Of a stretch of DNA of 64,000 nucleotides, positions 9,052 to 18,099 are shown piece after piece; positions within the stretch are counted from its first letter, which is position 1, and each line of letters starts with the position of its first letter. The position numbers and the translations under genes were made by a program. The notes below the pieces were generated by a model, which made no database searches, was not told where the DNA came from, and saw nothing but the letters and a program-made list of their open reading frames with translations. This DNA comes from an uncultured Lachnospiraceae bacterium (GTDB lineage Bacteria > Bacillota > Clostridia > Lachnospirales > Lachnospiraceae), in assembly GCA_910588875.1 (NCBI GenBank), contig CAJURT010000003.1, forward strand, positions 92,319-156,318. The letters are read 5' to 3'.

Positions 9052-9113
9052 GGTTTCATTCCTTCCAAAGCGGCAATCCGGGATTTTGCAGGATAAAAGA
9101 AACGGAGCCGGAT

Positions 9114-10826
9114 ATGGGAATCTATTTATTAAGTCTGAGCCATAAAACAACACCTTTGGAAGTCCGCTCACTATTTGCGTATTCTGAGGAGACAAAAGAA
9201 CAGGTACTGGAAGGCCTTCTGGCTTCCGGGTGGATTGACGAGGCAGTGGTGCTCTCTACCTGCAACCGGATGGAGATTTACTGCCATGCCCCGGATGGGG
9301 GCAAGGAACCGGCCATGCAGGCCTTAAAGGCTATGGAACAAGAGGCGGTAAAGGCCGCCAAAGCAGAGGCAGAAGAGGATATGGGCCGTTATTTTCGCCG
9401 TTACCATGGGAGGCAGGCCGTGCATCATCTGTTCCAGGTGGCAACAGGGCTGGATTCCATGGTGATCGGAGAGGATCAGATTCTGGGACAGGTAAAGCAG
9501 GCCTATGACTTTTCCCATGAAAGAGGGTACTGCAAAAGCTATTTAAACACCTTGTTTCGGGATGCAGTGACCGGGGCAAAAAAAGTAAAGACGGACACAG
9601 GCCTTTCCAAAACCCCTGTCTCCACCGCAGGGCTGGCTATCCGGGCAGCAGAGGAACGCCTGGGGGGCCTGGGAGGAAAAAAGCTGATGATTCTGGGAGC
9701 CACCGGGCGGATCGGAAGCATTGTGCTGAAAAATGTGCAGCAGATCCCGGAACTGGAGATCTATGTCACCACCCGCAGCCGCACTTCCCTGGAAAAGCTG
9801 GGGCACGGCCTGCGTTACCAGGCAGTTCCCTACGAGGAGCGCTATTCCTGGCTGGATGGGATGGATGTGGTGGTAAGCGCCACTGCCAGTCCCCACTATA
9901 CATTGACAGCCCACGGATTAAGGCAGCATCTGAAAACAGACAAGGAACGGGTGTTTTTGGACTTGGCAGTTCCCCAGGACATTGAGAAGCTTTCCGTGCC
10001 GGGGTTCTGGTACTATAATATTGAGGATATGGCAGAACTGGCCCGCCAGAATAATGAGCGGAAGCTGGCAGAAGTACCTCTGGCAGGCCGGATTATAGAA
10101 GAATATGAAAATCAGTATTACAAATGGCTCCTATACCGGGACAGCCAGAACTTAATGGAAGAATGGAAAAGCATAATCCTGAGGGATATCAGTGAAAAGG
10201 GAGCCGAAGCAGCAGTCAGCCGCCTCCTTTACCAGTTTAGGGAGGCAGGGACAGTGGAGGAGGTGGAGCACTTCCTTGCCATGCTGGACAAGGTAAAGGA
10301 AGAAGAAAGGAAAGCAGCCCGGCAGAGGCCGTCCTCTCCGAAGAAAAAACAGCCCTCCGAGGCAAAGGCCTACTTTCCCCTGTTCTTTGATCTGAAATAC
10401 AGGAAAGTCCTGGTGGCAGGAGCCGGGAAAATCGCTGCAAGACGGGCTGAGGCGCTGGCAGAGTTCGGCGCCGAGATACAGGTGGTGGCGCCGTCCGGCA
10501 TCGGGCAGATGGAACGGCTGGCCGCACAGGGCATGGTACATTGGGAGAAACGCTGTTTTGTACCGGAAGATGTATCAGGCTGCAATATGGTGATTGCTGC
10601 CACTGACGATGCCCGGGTGAACAGGGAGATTGTCCGCTGCTGCAGGGAAAGGCAGATTCTGGTGAACCATGCAGGAGACAAGAGCCAATGCGACTTTTAT
10701 TTTCCCGGGGTTGCCAGAGAGGGAAACCTGGTAGTGGGGGTGACTGCCTCAGGAAAAGACCACAAGCTGGCCAGCGAGGTGACAGGGCGCCTGCAGTCGT
10801 GGCTGAAGCAGCTGGTACAAGGCTGA
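9114..10826 (+). CDS. hemA: Glutamyl-tRNA reductase fused to precorrin-2 dehydrogenase (HemA-SirC)
   Basis: The ATG at 9114 begins MGIYLLSLSHKTTPLEVR, the canonical HemA start. Residues about 1-405 are glutamyl-tRNA reductase, with the catalytic cysteine in STCNRMEIY, the NADPH-domain LMILGATGRIGS and the helical dimerisation tail. After a basic Pro/Ser/Lys-rich linker, residues about 420-570 form the CysG N-terminal-type domain (PLFFDLKYRKVLVAGAGKIAARRAE), an NAD-dependent precorrin-2 dehydrogenase that may also chelate iron. One chain therefore carries the first committed step and a late step of siroheme synthesis. The length of 570 aa, against about 420 for HemA alone, confirms the fusion. 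Family activities are established; the tethering benefit is inference. Confidence 0.93.
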   Translation: MGIYLLSLSHKTTPLEVRSLFAYSEETKEQVLEGLLASGWIDEAVVLSTCNRMEIYCHAPDGGKEPAMQALKAMEQEAVKAAKAEAEEDMGRYFRRYHGRQAVHHLFQVATGLDSMVIGEDQILGQVKQAYDFSHERGYCKSYLNTLFRDAVTGAKKVKTDTGLSKTPVSTAGLAIRAAEERLGGLGGKKLMILGATGRIGSIVLKNVQQIPELEIYVTTRSRTSLEKLGHGLRYQAVPYEERYSWLDGMDVVVSATASPHYTLTAHGLRQHLKTDKERVFLDLAVPQDIEKLSVPGFWYYNIEDMAELARQNNERKLAEVPLAGRIIEEYENQYYKWLLYRDSQNLMEEWKSIILRDISEKGAEAAVSRLLYQFREAGTVEEVEHFLAMLDKVKEEERKAARQRPSSPKKKQPSEAKAYFPLFFDLKYRKVLVAGAGKIAARRAEALAEFGAEIQVVAPSGIGQMERLAAQGMVHWEKRCFVPEDVSGCNMVIAATDDARVNREIVRCCRERQILVNHAGDKSQCDFYFPGVAREGNLVVGVTASGKDHKLASEVTGRLQSWLKQLVQG

Positions 10827-10857
10827 AAGGGAATGAACAGGAAGGAAGGATATCACA

Positions 10858-11838
10858 ATGATACAAAGACCAAGAAGATTGCGGGGAAACGAGATACTAA
10901 GGAAGATGGTGCGGGAGACCAGGGTGGATAAATCCTCCCTGGTATATCCGGTTTTTGTCCGGGAAGGGGAACATATCCGGGAGGAGATCCCTACCATGCC
11001 GGGGCAATACCGCTATTCTCTGGACCAGCTGCCCTACAAGCTGCAGTCCCTGAAAAAAGCCGGTGTGGACAGCGTTATCTTTTTCGGGATTCCGGAGAAA
11101 AAGGATGAGGTGGGCAGCGGCGCCTACGCAGAGGACGGGATCGTGCAGAAGGCCCTGGAGGCAACCAGGAAGCAGTTCGGCTCAGAACTGTACCTGATTA
11201 CTGACGTGTGTATGTGCGAGTACACCTCACACGGGCATTGCGGGGTGTTGTGCGGCCATGAGGTGGACAATGACCCCACCCTCAGCCTGCTGGCCAAAAC
11301 AGCCCTCTCCCATGCCCGGGCGGGGGCGGATATGGTGGCGCCCTCTGACATGATGGATGGCCGGGTACTGGCGATCCGCAATGAACTGGACGCCCATGGC
11401 TTTACCAATACCCCGATCATGTCCTACGCCGTAAAATATGCCTCCGGCTTCTACGGGCCCTTCCGGGATGCAGCAGGTTCCGCCCCCTCCTTCGGAGACC
11501 GGAAGTCCTACCAGATGGATTTCCACAACCGCAGGGAAGGGATAAAAGAAGCCCTGACGGATGTGGAAGAAGGGGCTGACATCCTGATTGTAAAACCGGC
11601 GCTGGCTTACCAGGATATCATCCGTGAGGTGGCTGATATGGTAGAGATTCCCGTGGCGGCCTATAGCGTCAGCGGAGAATATGCCATGGTAAAGGCCGGG
11701 GCAAAGCTGGGTTATATTGAGGAAGAGAGAATGATTGCAGAAATGGCCATAGGCGCCTTCCGGGCCGGGGCATCCATCTACCTGACCTATTTTGCAGAAG
11801 AACTTGCCCGCCTGATGGATACGGGAATCATCGGATAA
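10858..11838 (+). CDS. hemB: Delta-aminolevulinic acid dehydratase (porphobilinogen synthase)
   Basis: This 326-aa protein condenses two 5-aminolevulinates into porphobilinogen. The zinc-type metal site is visible as DVCMCEYTSHGHCG, with three cysteines. The two active-site lysines lie in SYAVKYASGFYGPFRDAAGS and DILIVKPALAYQD. The start follows GAAGGA, 32 nt after hemA-SirC. It is the last gene of the operon and is followed by a strong terminator. With hemA, hemL and the HemC-CobA-HemD fusion it completes a route from glutamyl-tRNA to precorrin-2/sirohydrochlorin. There is no hemE, so the operon serves siroheme or corrinoids rather than heme. Confidence 0.97.
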   Translation: MIQRPRRLRGNEILRKMVRETRVDKSSLVYPVFVREGEHIREEIPTMPGQYRYSLDQLPYKLQSLKKAGVDSVIFFGIPEKKDEVGSGAYAEDGIVQKALEATRKQFGSELYLITDVCMCEYTSHGHCGVLCGHEVDNDPTLSLLAKTALSHARAGADMVAPSDMMDGRVLAIRNELDAHGFTNTPIMSYAVKYASGFYGPFRDAAGSAPSFGDRKSYQMDFHNRREGIKEALTDVEEGADILIVKPALAYQDIIREVADMVEIPVAAYSVSGEYAMVKAGAKLGYIEEERMIAEMAIGAFRAGASIYLTYFAEELARLMDTGIIG

Positions 11839-11872
11839 CTTCCGCGGTTTTCCGACGGAAGCCCCGGGAGAC

Positions 11873-11919
11873 AAAAATCCCCCGGCCTGTGGTCAGGAAA
11901 CCACAAGCCGGGGGATTTT
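11873..11919 (+). terminator. Strong, probably bidirectional terminator after hemB
   Basis: AATCCCCCGGC and then TGTGGT pair across a small loop with ACCACA and GCCGGGGGATT. T residues follow on the plus strand and A residues (T on the minus strand) precede. It separates hemB from the convergent lipoprotein gene. Confidence 0.85.
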
Positions 11920-11941
11920 ATGGTACTTAATCTGATTTATC

Positions 11942-13234
11942 TTACCAGGTCTTCTCCAAACCCATCTTAAAGTCGATCTGGAAGGGATTGTCATCCCGGG
12001 TCTTGATTTCTTCATACAATGCCCGGCGCTCCTCACTGTCGCCCTGAGCCCAATATTCATAGCCGCGGAGATAACTGTCAATCAGGTCATCCCAGGACTC
12101 AAACAGGGGCTGCATGGTCTGGGCGATCTCCAGAGACTTATCCAGGGCTTCCTGCTCGGAATAGTGGCCGGCAATATAGTAATACCCAAGGAGATTCATG
12201 GCACGGCAGTAATCCCAGCCAGTGATGGCCTCCGGGCCGAACTCAGCATACATGGCATAGGCGCCGGCATAGGACTGGGCCTCCTCCTCATCAAAACCAA
12301 AGTCATTGATAAGCATGGAGATGAGATCCTCAGAGGAGGTGTCGGGAGTGGCTCCGTTTTCTTCAAGAGTTTTCATATCCTCAGCAAAGCTTGTCCGATG
12401 GCCTTCTGTCAGGATCCAGTCCAGAGTTTCGTCCGCACTGGCCCGATCCGTTACGTCCCACCACTCCGGGAGGAGTTGCTGAACCGCAGCGGCAGAGTCG
12501 TCGTTGGCGGGAAGGCCGCCGAAAAGATTGTAATCCCAGTTGTTCAGATCCGTGAGGATCGCATAGGAGGCATTGAACCAGCGGATGGTATCGGTCATCT
12601 CGGCGGAGAAATTATTCTCTGCTTCCGGGGCATTCTCATGGAACTTGGTGCAGGATGCCTTGAAGGACGCGATGTCGTCATCTTTCATTTTGTCAGCGAT
12701 ATAGGCCAATGCATAGTAAGCAAAATCGGTTTCGCCATAGACCACATAGGAATCCCCGGTCACACCGCCGGCGCTCATTTTGGCAGTGGAGGCGGTCACA
12801 TTGTCCAACTCCGTGATAGCCGGGGCATCCGTATCTGCCTTTTCAGAAATCTGATAGCTGGATTCAAACAGGTCGATTACGGAATCCAGGGAATCGGCCA
12901 TCTGGTTTGGCCCGGATTTGGGGAACTGCATGACAACAACAGCCTTGTCGCCCTTCTTGCTGCCTGCGCCCAGCCAGCAATCCATCTGCAGATCCTCCTC
13001 GCTCCAATCCTGGTTGAGGTAAATAGATACCGTTTTGTCAGGGGTGGTAAACTCCTTCATCTTGGAGAGGTAATCCTCTTCTGGTGCCTTGTCTTCTTTG
13101 GAGCCGGAATTTTGGGAAGACCCGTCGGAACTGCTGCTGGTGCTTTTAGAGCCACAGCCCTGCAAAAACAGCATGGAACAGACAGCAACAAGACAGAAGA
13201 TAAGTGCCCGATGCCGAAACTTTTTGTTGAACAT
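11942..13234 (-). CDS. Secreted lipoprotein with a DUF1266-like domain
   Basis: This 430-aa protein starts with a basic, hydrophobic signal ending in the lipobox LFLQGC, so it should be lipidated and anchored outside the membrane. A Ser-rich linker follows. Residues about 45-190 form an unrecognised domain. Residues about 200-430 carry the pattern I associate with DUF1266: ITGWDYCRAMNLLGYYYIAG, then SEQEALDKSLEIAQTMQ and FESWDDLIDSYLRGYEYW. The ribosome binding site is GAGGAGAAA. DUF1266 proteins have no assigned biochemical role. It is convergent with hemB and followed by the bidirectional terminator. The lipoprotein call is firm and the domain call moderate. Confidence 0.8.
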   Translation of the reverse strand: MFNKKFRHRALIFCLVAVCSMLFLQGCGSKSTSSSSDGSSQNSGSKEDKAPEEDYLSKMKEFTTPDKTVSIYLNQDWSEEDLQMDCWLGAGSKKGDKAVVVMQFPKSGPNQMADSLDSVIDLFESSYQISEKADTDAPAITELDNVTASTAKMSAGGVTGDSYVVYGETDFAYYALAYIADKMKDDDIASFKASCTKFHENAPEAENNFSAEMTDTIRWFNASYAILTDLNNWDYNLFGGLPANDDSAAAVQQLLPEWWDVTDRASADETLDWILTEGHRTSFAEDMKTLEENGATPDTSSEDLISMLINDFGFDEEEAQSYAGAYAMYAEFGPEAITGWDYCRAMNLLGYYYIAGHYSEQEALDKSLEIAQTMQPLFESWDDLIDSYLRGYEYWAQGDSEERRALYEEIKTRDDNPFQIDFKMGLEKTW

Positions 13235-13366
13235 AACCTTTTTCTCCTCTTAATATGTGATTTCCTTAGAAAGTGTTGTCCGGCGGCCATGGCAGATGCA
13301 TGTTTACATGCAATGGGCCAGAGAAATGCCTCAGGACATAGCATATGGCGCATGCCATAACAAAGA

Positions 13367-13412
13367 AAAGCCAGCATCCAGCGGAATGCATGAAGCTGGA
13401 ATGCTGGCTTTT
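13367..13412. terminator. Bidirectional terminator hairpin
   Basis: AAAAGCCAGCAT-type and ATGCTGGCTTTT-type arms pair over a long stem (continuing CCAGC/GCTGG) with T runs on both strands. It lies just past the stop of the 13427-14044 minus-strand gene and ends its transcript. Confidence 0.8.
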
Positions 13413-13426
13413 AAACAACATAGGCT

Positions 13427-14044
13427 TTAGTGGCTGGCATAGTAATCGTCGAACAGCTTATTGACAGCAGTGTGGGTATCGCCGCAGATGGAGGGAAGAT
13501 CCCCGCCCCAGGCAGCGCCGGCCTGCTCAAAGCCCTTCTCAACGGCAGCCTGCATCTTTTTCATAGTCTCAACATCGTCGCCTGCCAAAGCAGCAGCAAA
13601 ATCGAAGATACGCTGGGAAGTCTGCTTCACACCCCAGAAACCATCCTCGGAAATAGCCTCCTCGGCCTCTGCTTTTGTCTTGGCATCCACAGAGTAGTTG
13701 CCGCTGGCCATGAATTTCCAGAAGTTGTCGCCCTCAAGGGAAGCGGCGGTAATGCCCTGCTTCTGGAAGGTCTGTGTCATCATATTGGTGAAACGGGACA
13801 TCTGGTTGTTCAGATCGTCCTTTAAACTTTTAACCAGTGCAGCGCGGTCCGAGTCACTCATCTTGGTAATATCGGAATCGCGGCTGAATTCAACACGGTC
13901 TACATCCGGAGTAGGAGCCTGTGCGGCAGCGTCTGCGGCCTTGTCAGGAGCCTTTGAGGATGTGCTGTTGACAGAACTGGCCTGAGTGGACCGGGTATTC
14001 TGTGAATACTGCCGGACAACATAATCCTGGCTGTTAACCTGCAT
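13427..14044 (-). CDS. Hypothetical protein, DUF5610-like C-terminus
   Basis: The 205-aa product starts after a strong AAAGGAGG. The first 45 residues are low-complexity and rich in Ser, Thr, Ala and Gln, suggesting a disordered or exported tail, but there is no signal peptide. The C-terminal half (GVKQTSQRIFDFAAALAG, then KMQAAVEKGFEQAGAAWGG and LPSICGDTHTAVNKLFDDY) resembles the C-terminal motif of DUF5610-type proteins of unknown function. I have not been able to verify this. A GCCGATAT box upstream looks like a flagellar sigma-factor -10 element. The gene is divergent from ackA. A link to motility is only a suggestion. Confidence 0.65.
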   Translation of the reverse strand: MQVNSQDYVVRQYSQNTRSTQASSVNSTSSKAPDKAADAAAQAPTPDVDRVEFSRDSDITKMSDSDRAALVKSLKDDLNNQMSRFTNMMTQTFQKQGITAASLEGDNFWKFMASGNYSVDAKTKAEAEEAISEDGFWGVKQTSQRIFDFAAALAGDDVETMKKMQAAVEKGFEQAGAAWGGDLPSICGDTHTAVNKLFDDYYASH

Positions 14045-14210
14045 AGAAAAATCCTCCTTTTTCCTTTTTATATATTTTATGGGTATACCATTTATAAACT
14101 ATATCGGCATTTTGGGAGAAAAATAAAGGGGTATGAGAAAAATTTATTATGGCAGTATTTTTTCTGCTGCCTTTGGATTCAGATGGCTGGGCCAGGGGGA
14201 AAAGGTTCGC

Positions 14211-14239
14211 TTGCAATAGGAAGAGAGACATGATAAAAT
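14211..14239 (+). promoter_or_regulatory. Sigma-A-like promoter of ackA-yitT
   Basis: TTGCAA (14211-14216), 17 bp, TAAAAT (14234-14239), about 47 nt upstream of the ackA ATG. Confidence 0.6.
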
Positions 14240-14285
14240 GTGGTAAATCGAAATCTCTCGGGCAGGAAGGAGAAAAGGCTTTACT

Positions 14286-15488
14286 ATGAAAATACTGGTG
14301 ATCAACAGCGGGAGTTCTTCCCTGAAATTCCAGGTGATCGACTCAGAGAGCGAAGAGGTCCTGGCAAAGGGGCTATGTGAGAGGATAGGCATTGACGGCA
14401 GGTTTACTTACCGGACATCCGGCGGGATTTCCCTTAAGGAGCCGGTGCCAATGGAGAACCATACCCAGGCAGTCCACACACTGCTGGATATGCTGGTAGA
14501 TCCGGAAAAGGGCGTGGTTGGAGATTTCCGGGAGATTGACGTGATCGGGCACCGCCTGGTACACGGAGGGGAAAAGTTTACCGGTTCCGTAGTGATCACG
14601 GAAGAAGTGATTCAGGCGATGACAGAGTGCAATGATTTGGCGCCCCTCCATAACCCTGCCAATTTGGTAGGGGTGGAGGCCTGCCGGAGGCTGATGCCGG
14701 ACACGCTGATGGTCGGTGTGTTTGACACGGCATTTAACCAGACAATGGAGCCGAAGGCATTTTTATACGGCCTGCCATACCGCTACTATGAAAAATATAA
14801 GATCCGCCGTTACGGTTTCCATGGAATCAGCCACAAATATGTATCACAGCGGGCAGCAGAATTCCTGGGGCAGAATCCCCGGCAGGTGAAGACCATTGTC
14901 TGTCATTTGGGCAATGGCGCCAGCATCAGCGCAGTAAAATACGGCAGGGTAATTGATAATTCCATGGGCTTTACCCCCCTGGAAGGACTGGTGATGGGGA
15001 CAAGATGCGGGGATGTGGATCCGGGGGCGCTGGAGTTTTTGGCCAAGAAGGAAAACCTGGATTTTCCCCAGATCATGGCGATCCTGAACCAGGAGTCCGG
15101 GGTGTTGGGGATTTCCAAGAATTATTCCAGTGATTTCCGGGAACTGAAGGATGCGGAGATCAAATACAATGAAAAGGCGGCTCTGGCCAGGGAGATCTTT
15201 GCCTATAAGGTGGCCAAGTATGTGGGAAGCTATGCAGCGGCGATGAACGGGGTAGACAACATCGTATTTACTGCCGGGGTGGGGGAGAATGATTCCGATA
15301 TCCGGCAGGAGATCTGTGATTACCTGGAATTTCTGGGCATTCACATCGATGAAGTGAGGAACCGGGAACAGGCAGAGGCATTCCGCATCTCTGACGGCAC
15401 ATCCCGGGTGAATGTGCTGGTGGTCCGAACCAATGAGGAACTGGAGATTGCGCGGGAGGCGGCAGCGGTGGCAGAGGAGGTTAGATGA
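14286..15488 (+). CDS. ackA: Acetate kinase
   Basis: This 400-aa cytosolic enzyme interconverts acetyl-phosphate plus ADP with acetate plus ATP, the energy-conserving step of acetate fermentation. Visible signatures are ILVINSGSSSLKFQ at the start, the substrate-binding HRLVHGGEKF, VFDTAFNQTM with the catalytic Asp, HLGNGASISAVKYG for the phosphate loop, and FTAGVGEND near the end. The length is typical. The usual partner pta (phosphotransacetylase) is not in the window. The stop overlaps the next start by 4 nt (ATGA), so translation of the YitT protein is coupled to it. Confidence 0.98.
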   Translation: MKILVINSGSSSLKFQVIDSESEEVLAKGLCERIGIDGRFTYRTSGGISLKEPVPMENHTQAVHTLLDMLVDPEKGVVGDFREIDVIGHRLVHGGEKFTGSVVITEEVIQAMTECNDLAPLHNPANLVGVEACRRLMPDTLMVGVFDTAFNQTMEPKAFLYGLPYRYYEKYKIRRYGFHGISHKYVSQRAAEFLGQNPRQVKTIVCHLGNGASISAVKYGRVIDNSMGFTPLEGLVMGTRCGDVDPGALEFLAKKENLDFPQIMAILNQESGVLGISKNYSSDFRELKDAEIKYNEKAALAREIFAYKVAKYVGSYAAAMNGVDNIVFTAGVGENDSDIRQEICDYLEFLGIHIDEVRNREQAEAFRISDGTSRVNVLVVRTNEELEIAREAAAVAEEVR

Positions 15489-16360
15489 AGGAGAAGAAAA
15501 AAGGGCCGTTTCAGGCCCCGGGGATGTTGCTGTTGGTGGTGGCCGGTAATTTGCTCTATGCGCTGACGGTGAAGCTGTTCCTTTTGCCTGCGGATCTGGT
15601 GACAGGGGGGACTACGGGGATTGCTCTGGCGATAAACCATAGCCTTGGTATTCCGGTTTCTATGTTTGTGCTGGTGTTTAATATTGTGATGTTGATAGCC
15701 GGGTATGTTTTGCTGGGAAAAAAGTTTGCGGTCACTACGCTGCTGAGTACCTTTATATATCCGATAGCGCTGGAACTGTTTGACCGGCTGCTGGGAGATC
15801 TGGTGATTACCCAGGATATTTTGCTCTGTACCTTGTTTTCCGGGCTGGGAGTTGGCATGTCTTTGGGAATTGTCATCCGTGCAGGCGCCTCCACGGGGGG
15901 GATGGATATTCCTCCGCTGGTGCTGAACCGCTATTTCCGGATTCCGATTTCAGCAAGCCTTTATGTATTTGATTTTTGTATTTTGCTGGCCCAGGCTTTT
16001 TGGAGCACACCGGAAAAGCTTCTCTATGGGATTCTGCTGGTTCTGACGTATACGGTGGTGCTGGATAAACTGATGCTGATGGGGACTGCGCGCACGGAGG
16101 TGAAGGTGGTTACGCGGCATCCAAAAGAGATCCGGGATGCTATTTTGCAGCAGCTGGACCGTGGCGTGACTATGATTTATGGGGAGGGGGGCTATCTGCA
16201 CCAGGAGACCCAGATTATTTTCAGTGTCATCTCCAACAGGGAATTGCCCCAGGTGGAGAAGCTGATCCGTGGGATTGACCCGGAAAGCTTCCTGGTTGTG
16301 AGCCGCGTCAGCGAGGTGCGGGGACGTGGGTTTTCAATGAGCAAGAAATATTACCCATAA
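15485..16360 (+). CDS. YitT family membrane protein (second copy)
   Basis: This 291-aa protein is a paralogue of the one at 1778. It has several N-terminal membrane helices with the LVTGGTTGIALAIN and RAGASTGGMDIPPL motifs, and a C-terminal DUF2179 domain ending SRVSEVRGRGFSM. The start overlaps the ackA stop in an ATGA, so the two are translationally coupled. That is an unusual pairing; a role in acetate or anion export is conceivable but is only a guess from context. The true substrate of the family is unknown. Confidence 0.9.
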   Translation: MKEKKKGPFQAPGMLLLVVAGNLLYALTVKLFLLPADLVTGGTTGIALAINHSLGIPVSMFVLVFNIVMLIAGYVLLGKKFAVTTLLSTFIYPIALELFDRLLGDLVITQDILLCTLFSGLGVGMSLGIVIRAGASTGGMDIPPLVLNRYFRIPISASLYVFDFCILLAQAFWSTPEKLLYGILLVLTYTVVLDKLMLMGTARTEVKVVTRHPKEIRDAILQQLDRGVTMIYGEGGYLHQETQIIFSVISNRELPQVEKLIRGIDPESFLVVSRVSEVRGRGFSMSKKYYP

Positions 16361-16397
16361 AAGCTGTTTTTAAGATACAAGTTAATCAGACGTGAAA

Positions 16398-16419
16398 GAG
16401 GAGCCGGTTACGGCTCCTC
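16398..16419 (-). terminator. Hairpin at the end of the Hsp70 gene
   Basis: GAGGAGCC (16398-16405) pairs with GGCTCCTC (16412-16419). On the minus strand it overlaps the stop codon and is followed by TTTC. The T tract is weak. Confidence 0.45.
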
Positions 16420-18099
16420 CATCATTTCAAGGAATTCTTTAAAGGCAGCTTTTGCCTCCTCGATAATGCCTTGGTCATAGGTGTTTAGTGCTTTTTCAAA
16501 TTTCCGGATCGCGGATTCCACGAACAAACGGTCCTCTCCCAGGCTTTCTTCATAGACCCGCTCTCCCCTCAGCAGGAGATATTTGTTTTCCTCCCGGTCC
16601 CTGGGATGGATTTTCAGATAGGAGAGGGTTTTGAGGCGTTCTTCGATCTCCTCCGGGGTCATGTCCACATCCCGGCCGAAGAATACCTTTTTCATCACAT
16701 TCTGGTTAGAGACTACTTTGACCTCCACCTCTAAAAGAGAGTTGATGTCATAGGTGTAGGTGACATCCACGGCCTCCTGCCCGGCCTTGGCGGCGGGGAT
16801 GTCGATCAGAAGTTCACCCAGGGAAAGGTTGTTGGCGGCAAAACGGCTTTCTCCCTGCAGCACGTTGACCCGGATTTTGTCCTGGTTGTCACGCACCGTG
16901 TAAAGCCGCTCGGTACGGCTGGCAGGGATTACGGTATTGCGCTCAATAATAGGGCAGAACACTCCGTTTTCGTATCGGTTCTCCGCCCATTCCCGGACAA
17001 CTTCGGTTCCGAGGGTGAAGGGGCAGACATCGGTGAGGATCACTTCCTTGATGGCATCCTTGCGTTCCTTCATGGCACCCTGGATGGCAGCGCCGAGGGC
17101 AACTGCCTCGTCGGGGTTGATGTTGGTGTCAGGCAGCATTTTGAAAAGCTTGCTCACAAAGCGGCGGACGATAGGGCTTTTGGTGGCGCCGCCCACCAAC
17201 ACTACTTTATCGATGTCCGACAGGCGAACATGGGCGTCTGCCAGGCTGCGCTTGACCGGCTTGCGGATGCGTTCCAAAAGGTCGCCACAGGCTTCTTCGT
17301 ATTTGGCCAGGTCAACCTCCAGTTCATAGGTTTCCTCGTCAATGCGGCAGCGCATCACGGAGGCCCGTTTGTCAGAGAAGCCCAGCTTGCACTGCTCTGC
17401 CTGTTTGTGGATATGCCGCAGGACCTTCTCGCTCAGGGAAAGGCGATCCAGCTGGGGATGTTTTTCAAAGAACATGGTCTCTAATACAGCGGTGAAATCC
17501 TCGCCGCCTAAGAAGTTATCCCCGGCTACGGCCCGGACTTCCAGAATGGTGTCAAACAATTCCAGGATCGACACGTCAAAGGTACCGCCTCCCAAGTCGA
17601 ATACCAGGAAACGGGCGGAGTCCTGGTTCTGGTACAGGCCGTAAGCAATGGCGGCAGCCGTAGGTTCGCTGATAATCCGTTCCACCTTCAAACCGGCCAT
17701 CTCCCCGGCCCTTTTGGTTGCCTTGCGGCGCTGGTCGTTAAAATAGGCGGGCACGCTGATGACGGCTTCCGTCACCTCTTCCCCCAGGTAGCTTTCTGCA
17801 TCCTCCTTGAGAACACGCAGCACCAGGGCAGACAATTCTTCTGCCAGGAACGTCTTGTGGAGCAGCTGGAACTGCTTTTTGCTGCCCATATCCCGCTTAA
17901 ATACGGAGGCGGCGCTGCCCGGATATAACAGGCTGCGTTCCACCGCCGATTCTCCCACATAGATCTGCTCCTCCTCGTCAATGCTGACGACGGAGGGGGT
18001 CAGATGTTTGCCGAGCCGGTTAGGGATAATCTTCGGCCCGTCTTCCGTAAAGCAGGCCACCAGGCTGTTGGTGGTGCCGAGGTCAATTCCAATAATCAT
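16408..18099 (-). CDS. HscC-like Hsp70 family chaperone
   Basis: The 563-aa protein has a full Hsp70 nucleotide-binding domain: IGIDLGTTNSLVA for phosphate loop 1, FDLGGGTFDVSILEL for loop 2, and VLVGGATKSPIVRRF for the adenosine site. A beta substrate-binding domain and a short helical tail follow. It is about 50-75 residues shorter than a housekeeping DnaK and lacks a full helical lid, like HscC. Its start overlaps the stop of the upstream 1167-aa J-like/TPR protein by 4 nt, so the two are made together. In E. coli, HscC works with membrane J-proteins (DjlB/DjlC); the TPR neighbour is the obvious co-chaperone candidate. The client is unknown. Confidence 0.9.
   Translation of the reverse strand: MIIGIDLGTTNSLVACFTEDGPKIIPNRLGKHLTPSVVSIDEEEQIYVGESAVERSLLYPGSAASVFKRDMGSKKQFQLLHKTFLAEELSALVLRVLKEDAESYLGEEVTEAVISVPAYFNDQRRKATKRAGEMAGLKVERIISEPTAAAIAYGLYQNQDSARFLVFDLGGGTFDVSILELFDTILEVRAVAGDNFLGGEDFTAVLETMFFEKHPQLDRLSLSEKVLRHIHKQAEQCKLGFSDKRASVMRCRIDEETYELEVDLAKYEEACGDLLERIRKPVKRSLADAHVRLSDIDKVVLVGGATKSPIVRRFVSKLFKMLPDTNINPDEAVALGAAIQGAMKERKDAIKEVILTDVCPFTLGTEVVREWAENRYENGVFCPIIERNTVIPASRTERLYTVRDNQDKIRVNVLQGESRFAANNLSLGELLIDIPAAKAGQEAVDVTYTYDINSLLEVEVKVVSNQNVMKKVFFGRDVDMTPEEIEERLKTLSYLKIHPRDREENKYLLLRGERVYEESLGEDRLFVESAIRKFEKALNTYDQGIIEEAKAAFKEFLEMMEEP

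Noticed and set aside
12164..13360. 398-codon open frame on the plus strand opposite the lipoprotein gene
   Set aside because: It is a mirror of a well-supported minus-strand gene with signal peptide and ribosome binding site, and has no family features of its own.
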